Assembly: GCF_003967595.1 (NCBI RefSeq)
Contig: NZ_BIFW01000001.1
Span: 558,001-622,000, forward strand
Length of the DNA: 64,000 bases
Source: Companilactobacillus musae
GTDB lineage: Bacteria > Bacillota > Bacilli > Lactobacillales > Lactobacillaceae
Direction of reading: 5' to 3'
Shown: positions 59,664-64,000 of the stretch, in pieces
How positions within the stretch are numbered: position 1 is the stretch's first letter
How the letters are laid out: every line of letters starts with the position of its first letter
Notes under the pieces: model-generated
Database searches by the model: none
What the model saw: only the letters and a program-made list of their open reading frames with translations
Told to the model about the DNA's origin: nothing
Program-made: the position numbers and the translations under genes

Positions 59664-59978
59664 TTAAATATTCTCTAACTCGATTGAGTATTTACGATTT
59701 TTAATTTTAGAAGCCTTTTTATACAAGACCATCTTTGAACCAATTGTTTGAATAGGAACGATTTGTTCATCGAACTCATTCAAAGCATCAATTACATCTT
59801 GTGGTTCAACCGCTGTATTTTGCAATAATGAAATTTTGATCAATTCATTTTTTTCAATCAAAATTTCTAATTGATTCAAAAGATTTTCAGTGATACCTTC
59901 ACGACCAATTTGTAGAACTGGCTTCATGGTAGCTGCCTGACTTCTCAAGTAACGGTTCTTTTTTCCTTTAATTATCAT
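59664..59978 (-). CDS. yhbY: YhbY family RNA-binding protein
   Basis: 104 aa CRM-domain protein associated with pre-50S particles. The KGKKNRYLRSQAATMKPVLQ start and IGREGITENLLNQL (GxxG-like loop) are characteristic. In Bacillus it is yqeI and lies between yqeH and nadD, as here. Basic, cytoplasmic. Ten nt separate it from the yqeH stop. Confidence 0.94.
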   Translation of the reverse strand: MIIKGKKNRYLRSQAATMKPVLQIGREGITENLLNQLEILIEKNELIKISLLQNTAVEPQDVIDALNEFDEQIVPIQTIGSKMVLYKKASKIKNRKYSIELENI

Positions 59979-59988
59979 TTAATTCTCC

Positions 59989-61113
59989 TTAAATAATTGC
60001 ATTACGGATCGAAACATGAACTCCATCAGGTACATAGGCTTTCACCTTAGAACCAGCAGGAATTGTTAACCAACCTAAACCGTAAATAACAATATCTGAT
60101 TTTTCATGAGCTGAAAAAATTTGACTCTTGAATTTAGGAAATTCTCTGACATCAGTTGGTGGTGTCAAAATGTCACCTAAATGATTCTTATAAAATTCGT
60201 CAGCATTACTTGTCTTAGTTCTATGTAATGGTAATCCCTGATTAACATAGAAAGTAACGTTAGTCTTATAATCTAAGAAATCGAAACGAGCCAAACCGGC
60301 CACAAAAATCGTCTGTTCATCACGTAATTGGAATGTTGCTGGACGCAATGGCTTTTTAGGTGTAACTGTTTTTAAATCTTGAGCATTCAGAAAATGAGCT
60401 AATTGATAACGATGAATAATACCAGGTGTGTCAATTAAATAATGACCATCATCTAGAGGAATATCAATTTGATCCAAAGTAGTTCCAGGGAATCTTGAAG
60501 TCGTAATCAAATCTTTAATATCAGAATGAGAACTAATAATTCGATTGATCAAAGTTGATTTACCAGTATTAGTTGTTCCAACGACATAAACATCTTTGCC
60601 ATCACGATACTTTTCAATCATATCCATCAATTCATCAACATTAGTTCCCTTAACAGCTGAAACCATAATTTGATCAACTGATTTGATACCATTTTCCTTA
60701 CTCTTTTGTTGTAACCAGTTCAAAAGACGGTTTTGATTAACTGAATTTGGCAATAAATCAACCTTATTACCAACGACTAAAATCTTCTTGTCACCAACAA
60801 ATCTTTGTAAACCTGGAATTACACTACCTTCGTAGTCAAAAATATCAACCACATTCACGACTAGAGCATCTTTATCAGAGATTGAATCTAATAATTTTAA
60901 GAAATCATCGTCAGAAACATCCACATCCGTAATTTCGTTGTAATTACGTAATCTAAAACATCTCTTACAAAAGAGTTCTTTATTTTCATCGCCATCATCT
61001 TCAAGATATTTCTTCAAAGTTGATGTTTGAACGTATCCTGGTTTATCTTTGTCTTCTGTTTGAATCTCAGCACCGCATCCCATGCAGTACAATTTTTCAT
61101 CATTTTCTGTCAT
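59989..61113 (-). CDS. yqeH: Ribosome biogenesis GTPase YqeH
   Basis: 374 aa, circularly permuted GTPase needed for 30S maturation. An N-terminal zinc finger has Cys10, Cys13, Cys49 and Cys52. G4 (GNKVDL) precedes G1 (GTTNTGKSTLIN) and G3 (DTPG). A C-terminal RNA-binding region follows with FVAGLARFDFLD and GLGWLTIPAG. It overlaps yqeG by 14 nt; the pair heads the yqeGH-yhbY-nadD-yqeK-rsfS-yqeM unit. Confidence 0.96.
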   Translation of the reverse strand: MTENDEKLYCMGCGAEIQTEDKDKPGYVQTSTLKKYLEDDGDENKELFCKRCFRLRNYNEITDVDVSDDDFLKLLDSISDKDALVVNVVDIFDYEGSVIPGLQRFVGDKKILVVGNKVDLLPNSVNQNRLLNWLQQKSKENGIKSVDQIMVSAVKGTNVDELMDMIEKYRDGKDVYVVGTTNTGKSTLINRIISSHSDIKDLITTSRFPGTTLDQIDIPLDDGHYLIDTPGIIHRYQLAHFLNAQDLKTVTPKKPLRPATFQLRDEQTIFVAGLARFDFLDYKTNVTFYVNQGLPLHRTKTSNADEFYKNHLGDILTPPTDVREFPKFKSQIFSAHEKSDIVIYGLGWLTIPAGSKVKAYVPDGVHVSIRNAII

Positions 61114-61627
61114 TTAATGAATCCTTCCAATATAAATTTTTATCACGCATTTGCATTGCTTTCAGAATAGGACGCTCAAAAAATCTATTGACACGAGTTT
61201 TTTTAGCATCAGTATTGACTAACGGTTTAACTAAAACTGTTTTTAATTGTGCCATATTTCCTGCCAAAACATCGGTCATAACTTGATCACCAACAAACAA
61301 AACTTGTTCAGGATCAATATTTTCTTCTCTAATATGATTCATGATCACAAATGGCAAAGGTTTAACTGCACGAGCCACAATGCTGACTGGCAAATCTCTG
61401 ACGGCCTTTTCCACTCGTTCATAACTATTATTTGAAACGATCATAACTTCGATATCATTTTGGGCCATTTGATTAAGCCATTTACGTAGTGATAAATCAT
61501 ATTCATTACTATTCCATGGCAAAAGAGTATTATCCAAATCCGTCATGATCGTAGTAATATTGAGGTTTTTAAGTGATTCAACATCAATATCCGTGATTTT
61601 ATCAAGCATAATATACGGTTTAAACAT
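61100..61627 (-). CDS. yqeG: YqeG family HAD phosphatase
   Basis: 175 aa, HAD class IIIA. Motif I is TDLDNTLLPW, motif II VSNNS, motif III/IV FVGDQVMTDVLAGN. Family members are found in ribosome-assembly clusters; the substrate is not established. Ribosome site GAGGATT. It is the first gene of the yqe unit, divided from rplT by a terminator. Confidence 0.94.
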   Translation of the reverse strand: MFKPYIMLDKITDIDVESLKNLNITTIMTDLDNTLLPWNSNEYDLSLRKWLNQMAQNDIEVMIVSNNSYERVEKAVRDLPVSIVARAVKPLPFVIMNHIREENIDPEQVLFVGDQVMTDVLAGNMAQLKTVLVKPLVNTDAKKTRVNRFFERPILKAMQMRDKNLYWKDSLNDRK

Positions 61628-61656
61628 AATTTAATCCTCATCTTTGCTAAATTAGT

Positions 61657-61696
61657 AAAAAAACGTAATTTGGGTTTATCCAAATTACGTTTTTAA
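61657..61696 (-). terminator. Intrinsic terminator after rplT
   Basis: AAAACGTAATTTGG pairs with CCAAATTACGTTTT around GTTTAT, followed by T on the minus strand. Confidence 0.88.
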
Positions 61697-61698
61697 AA

Positions 61699-62055
61699 TT
61701 AAGCTAAAGCTTTCTTAGCTGTATCTACTAAACTTGTGAATGCTTTTGGATCTTCAATAGCAATTTGAGCCAACATCTTACGGTTAATGTCAACATTAGC
61801 TAACTTCAAACCATGCATTAATTTGCTGTAACTGATTTCATTCATTCTTGCAGCAGCATTGATTCTGGCAATCCAGATCTTACGGAAGTCGCGTTTAACT
61901 TGGCGACGATCACGGAATGCATAACGGTATGAAACCATGATTTGAGTATGAGCTGCTTTAAAAGTGATATGTTTTGAACCACGATATCCTTTAGCTAATT
62001 TTAAAACCTTTTTACGACGTTTGCGAGTTACTGTTCCACCTTTTACACGTGGCAT
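61699..62055 (-). CDS. rplT: 50S ribosomal protein L20
   Basis: 118 aa, basic. [20 protein letters not shown] at the N-terminus forms the long extension that reaches into 23S rRNA; the C-terminal helical domain ([22 protein letters not shown]) is the part that binds the leader mRNA in autoregulated operons. Ribosome site AAAGGAGGAG. Last gene of infC-rpmI-rplT. Confidence 0.98.
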   Translation of the reverse strand: MPRVKGGTVTRKRRKKVLKLAKGYRGSKHITFKAAHTQIMVSYRYAFRDRRQVKRDFRKIWIARINAAARMNEISYSKLMHGLKLANVDINRKMLAQIAIEDPKAFTSLVDTAKKALA

Positions 62056-62106
62056 AATGACTCCTCCTTTAATTTACGAAAATAAATATTTAAGTGATTA
62101 GCTAAA

Positions 62107-62304
62107 TTAGTATGTAGCTAACATTTGTTTGATACGTTTCATATCACTTGCGTTTACCATACCTGGCTTAGCCAATTGGCGACGTTGCTTCTTTGTCTTA
62201 CCGTGGAAACGGTGACTTGTGTAAGCATGCATTCTCTTCCAACCACCATTAGCAGTTTTCTTAAATCTCTTTGCTGATGCGCGGTGTGTCTTTTGTTTAG
62301 GCAT
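62107..62304 (-). CDS. rpmI: 50S ribosomal protein L35
   Basis: 65 aa, very basic: [20 protein letters not shown] and so on to [11 protein letters not shown]. The start is the ATG at 62304 after GGAGGGA; an 18-codon upstream extension would read inside the 3' end of infC and is discarded. Middle gene of infC-rpmI-rplT. Confidence 0.97.
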   Translation of the reverse strand: MPKQKTHRASAKRFKKTANGGWKRMHAYTSHRFHGKTKKQRRQLAKPGMVNASDMKRIKQMLATY

Positions 62305-62317
62305 GAAAATCCCTCCA

Positions 62318-62851
62318 CTATTTCTTCTTTTTGTTATCTTTGGCGTTAATTGGATCAAGCATTAAAAACATACTACGACCGTCCATCTTAGGTCTAGTTG
62401 TTACCGTAGCAACATCCTTAGTCTGTTCAGCAACACGGTCTAAGACTTCCTTACCTATCTCTTTATGAGTAATCGCTCTACCCTTAAAGCGAAGAGAAAC
62501 TTTGACCTTATCACCTTTAGCTAAGAACTTACGAGCGTTATTAAGTTTTGTATTGAAATCATTTGCTTCAATAGTTGGACTTAAACGCACTTCTTTAAGA
62601 CTAACAGTTTTTTGTTTTTTACGTGCTTCACGATCTTTCTTTTGAAGATCAAACTTATATTTACCATAATCCATAATTCTGGCAACAGGTGGTTTAGCAC
62701 CTGGTGACATTAGAACTAGGTCCATATTAGCTGCTTCGGCTAATCTTTTAGCTTCTGCGGTTGGCTTAACACCAACTTGATCCCCATTTTCAGCGATCAA
62801 TCTAACTTCTTTCGCACGTATTTGATCATTTAATAATAATTCTCTTGCTAT
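62318..62851 (-). CDS. infC: Translation initiation factor IF-3 (ATA start)
   Basis: 177 aa. The family N-terminus [18 protein letters not shown] is encoded upstream of the first in-frame ATG-type codon, so the real start is ATA at 62849-62851, preceded by a perfect GGAGGTGA. Rare start codons (ATT, ATA, AUC) are normal for infC, since IF-3 itself rejects them and so represses its own synthesis. The N domain, linker and C domain ([17 protein letters not shown]) are complete. It leads infC-rpmI-rplT behind an L20-type leader. Confidence 0.95.
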   Translation of the reverse strand: MARELLLNDQIRAKEVRLIAENGDQVGVKPTAEAKRLAEAANMDLVLMSPGAKPPVARIMDYGKYKFDLQKKDREARKKQKTVSLKEVRLSPTIEANDFNTKLNNARKFLAKGDKVKVSLRFKGRAITHKEIGKEVLDRVAEQTKDVATVTTRPKMDGRSMFLMLDPINAKDNKKKK

Positions 62852-62871
62852 GAGTAGTCACCTCCGGAGTA

Positions 62872-62996
62872 ATTTGGCCCACAAAAAAAGCAGGCTGCAC
62901 AAGCATGCCCACTATATTATCTACGTAATCGTATTAACCTAGAGGCGAATGCATAGGTGAGAAGCGGGCGCTTCTGCTTAATCTCAACAGTTATAA
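62872..62996 (-). promoter_or_regulatory. L20-type leader of the infC operon
   Basis: The 5' UTR contains GCAGAAGCGCCCGCTTCTCACC (complement of about 62961-62982), a paired segment typical of the Firmicutes infC/L20 leader. A terminator-like stem GGGCATGC...GCAGCCTGC followed by TTTTTTT (62880-62910) lies just before the ribosome site. L20 binding would favour premature termination. Confidence 0.8.
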
Positions 62997-63025
62997 ACTA
63001 TAACAATATTTTCTTTATCTGTCAA
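62997..63025 (-). promoter_or_regulatory. infC operon promoter
   Basis: Perfect TTGACA (63020-63025) and TATAGT (62997-63002) on the minus strand with 17-nt spacing. Confidence 0.8.
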
Positions 63026-63111
63026 TATAACTTGACGTTTTTTGTTATAGGAATGTTAAAAACAATATAAATAACTTAACACATTTCATTACTTTAAACA
63101 ATTATTAATCC

Positions 63112-64000
63112 TTAAACCAACTCATATTTAATTAAACTATCTATCGCTGACATCACTGCTTGTTGATTATTGGCTATTGGTTGCCATTCAAGAACTTTTT
63201 TTGCGTGCTGATTGCTGACATTACGATTCATTTTAATCATTAATTTACCTTCTTTGGCCTTGGAATTAAATAATGATGCCATAGTTATTAACCAATTAGG
63301 CAACAAGCCTCGAGCTATTCTTTGATTCAAATCTGGATAATTTTCTTTTATCAACTTGGCAATTTGCTGCATTGATATTTGACCATCAGCACTAGCAATG
63401 AACCTTTGCATACTTGCAGATTTAACTTCCATTGCTCTAATCTCAATATCTACAACATCCCTGACATCAACAACATTCAATGGTAAATTTGGCATTTTCT
63501 TACCATTCAGTATTTCTTTTAATAAATCAAAGCTACCAGAAACATGCGCATCTAATGAGGGTCCAAAAATAGCTACTGGATTAATGGTCACAAATTCCAA
63601 ATCGACATCAGAACTATTTATATATTTCCAGGCAGCCTCTTCAGCTAATAACTTTGATTTTTCATAAACTGACAGTCCGTTTTCATTTTTATCAGTCCAA
63701 TCATTTTCCGTTGTTAGTCCGTCTTTTTTACTAAAACCAACTGCACCAAAGTTCGAGGTCATTATCACGCGTTTAACTTTACTTGCGTTAGCAAACTTTA
63801 AAATTCTTAAAATTCCATCTAAAGCAGGTTTAATTGCCTGCGACTCATCATTAACCTTTTCAAAAAAAACTGGCGATGCAACACTAAAAACAACCTCACG
63901 GTCATTCATAGCCTGATACCAATTAGTATCTTGAGAAAGATCAGCCTCAATAAAAGAAAGATGTTTTAAATTCTTAACATTATATGTTATTAATACTTTT
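63112..64000 (-). CDS. NAD-dependent epimerase/reductase (extended SDR), 5' end missing
   Basis: At least 296 codons; the frame stays open to the right edge, so the N-terminal Rossmann motif lies outside the window. Residues typical of aldehyde reductase/dihydroflavonol reductase-like SDRs are seen: VFSVASPVFF, RVIMTSNFGAVGF, the YEKSKLLAEEAAW active-site Tyr-Lys, TINPVAIFGPSL and VVDVRDVVDIEIRAM. Those enzymes reduce aldehydes or ketones; the substrate here is unknown. It is unrelated in function to the infC operon next to it. Confidence 0.85.
   Translation of the reverse strand, partial: KVLITYNVKNLKHLSFIEADLSQDTNWYQAMNDREVVFSVASPVFFEKVNDESQAIKPALDGILRILKFANASKVKRVIMTSNFGAVGFSKKDGLTTENDWTDKNENGLSVYEKSKLLAEEAAWKYINSSDVDLEFVTINPVAIFGPSLDAHVSGSFDLLKEILNGKKMPNLPLNVVDVRDVVDIEIRAMEVKSASMQRFIASADGQISMQQIAKLIKENYPDLNQRIARGLLPNWLITMASLFNSKAKEGKLMIKMNRNVSNQHAKKVLEWQPIANNQQAVMSAIDSLIKYELV

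Noticed and set aside
1-64000. CRISPR arrays, insertion sequences, prophage or toxin-antitoxin operons
   Set aside because: No regularly spaced repeats, transposase, phage structural gene or toxin/antitoxin pair was seen on either strand.

Overview
The window is chromosomal DNA of a low-GC Gram-positive lactic acid bacterium. The main evidence is gene order: Asp23/fakA next to rpmB, rpoZ-gmk, the xseA-xseB-ispA-tlyA-recN run, the yqeG-yqeH-yhbY-nadD-yqeK-rsfS-yqeM cluster and infC-rpmI-rplT. T-box leaders on amino-acid genes, PrkC/Stp signalling and Prp-processed L27 also fit Lactobacillaceae. A Companilactobacillus (farciminis/alimentarius-type) source is my guess from overall flavour and cannot be proven here. 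Almost all of it is ordinary core genome. I see no phage, IS transposase, CRISPR array or plasmid genes.

Layout. 1-6 kb: the start of fakA with its Asp23 partner, divergent rpmB, a lone beta-helix protein, a Cys/Met PLP enzyme, and a methionine T-box controlling metQ-luxS-SDR. 6-25.6 kb: a long minus-strand housekeeping block: thiN-rpe-rsgA-prkC-stp-rsmB-fmt-priA-rpoZ-gmk, then recN-tlyA-ispA-xseB-xseA-folD-nusB-yqhY-efp, then rpmA-prp-rplU behind an L21 leader. Between gmk and recN sits a small plus-strand YolD-like gene with two LexA-type operators. 25.7-32.8 kb is the most accessory-like part: membrane protein, carboxylesterase, several very small ORFs, two identical tRNA-Arg genes bracketing a frameshifted DJ-1/PfpI gene, and a cation efflux protein.

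32.8-46.8 kb: ynbB-miaA, rhodanese-glcK-yqgQ-rhomboid-yqgN, rpmG, a class B PBP, greA, mltG and T-box-controlled pheST. 46.8-53.3 kb: an RNA methyltransferase, acyP-yidC, an orphan TrpX-type binding protein behind a short leader peptide and tandem terminators, a lipoprotein, and an ArlRS-like two-component system whose kinase has almost no extracellular domain. 53.3-64 kb: gnd, yceD-tmcAL, the yqe ribosome/NAD cluster, and infC-rpmI-rplT behind an L20 leader with an ATA start codon. A truncated epimerase ends the window.

The most unusual signal is a dispersed 161-165 bp element present three times (46287-46447, 53628-53788, 57125-57289). Each copy folds as a long outer stem enclosing two hairpins. 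The hairpin sequences differ between copies, but pairing is kept by compensatory changes, including conserved T.T and A.G mismatches. One copy lies inside the pheST leader between the T-box terminator and pheS. Other leads are the SOS-type control of the YolD-like gene, the possible attenuator before trpX, and a small transcription unit (29.63-29.91 kb) with a structured leader and a 40-codon ORF.
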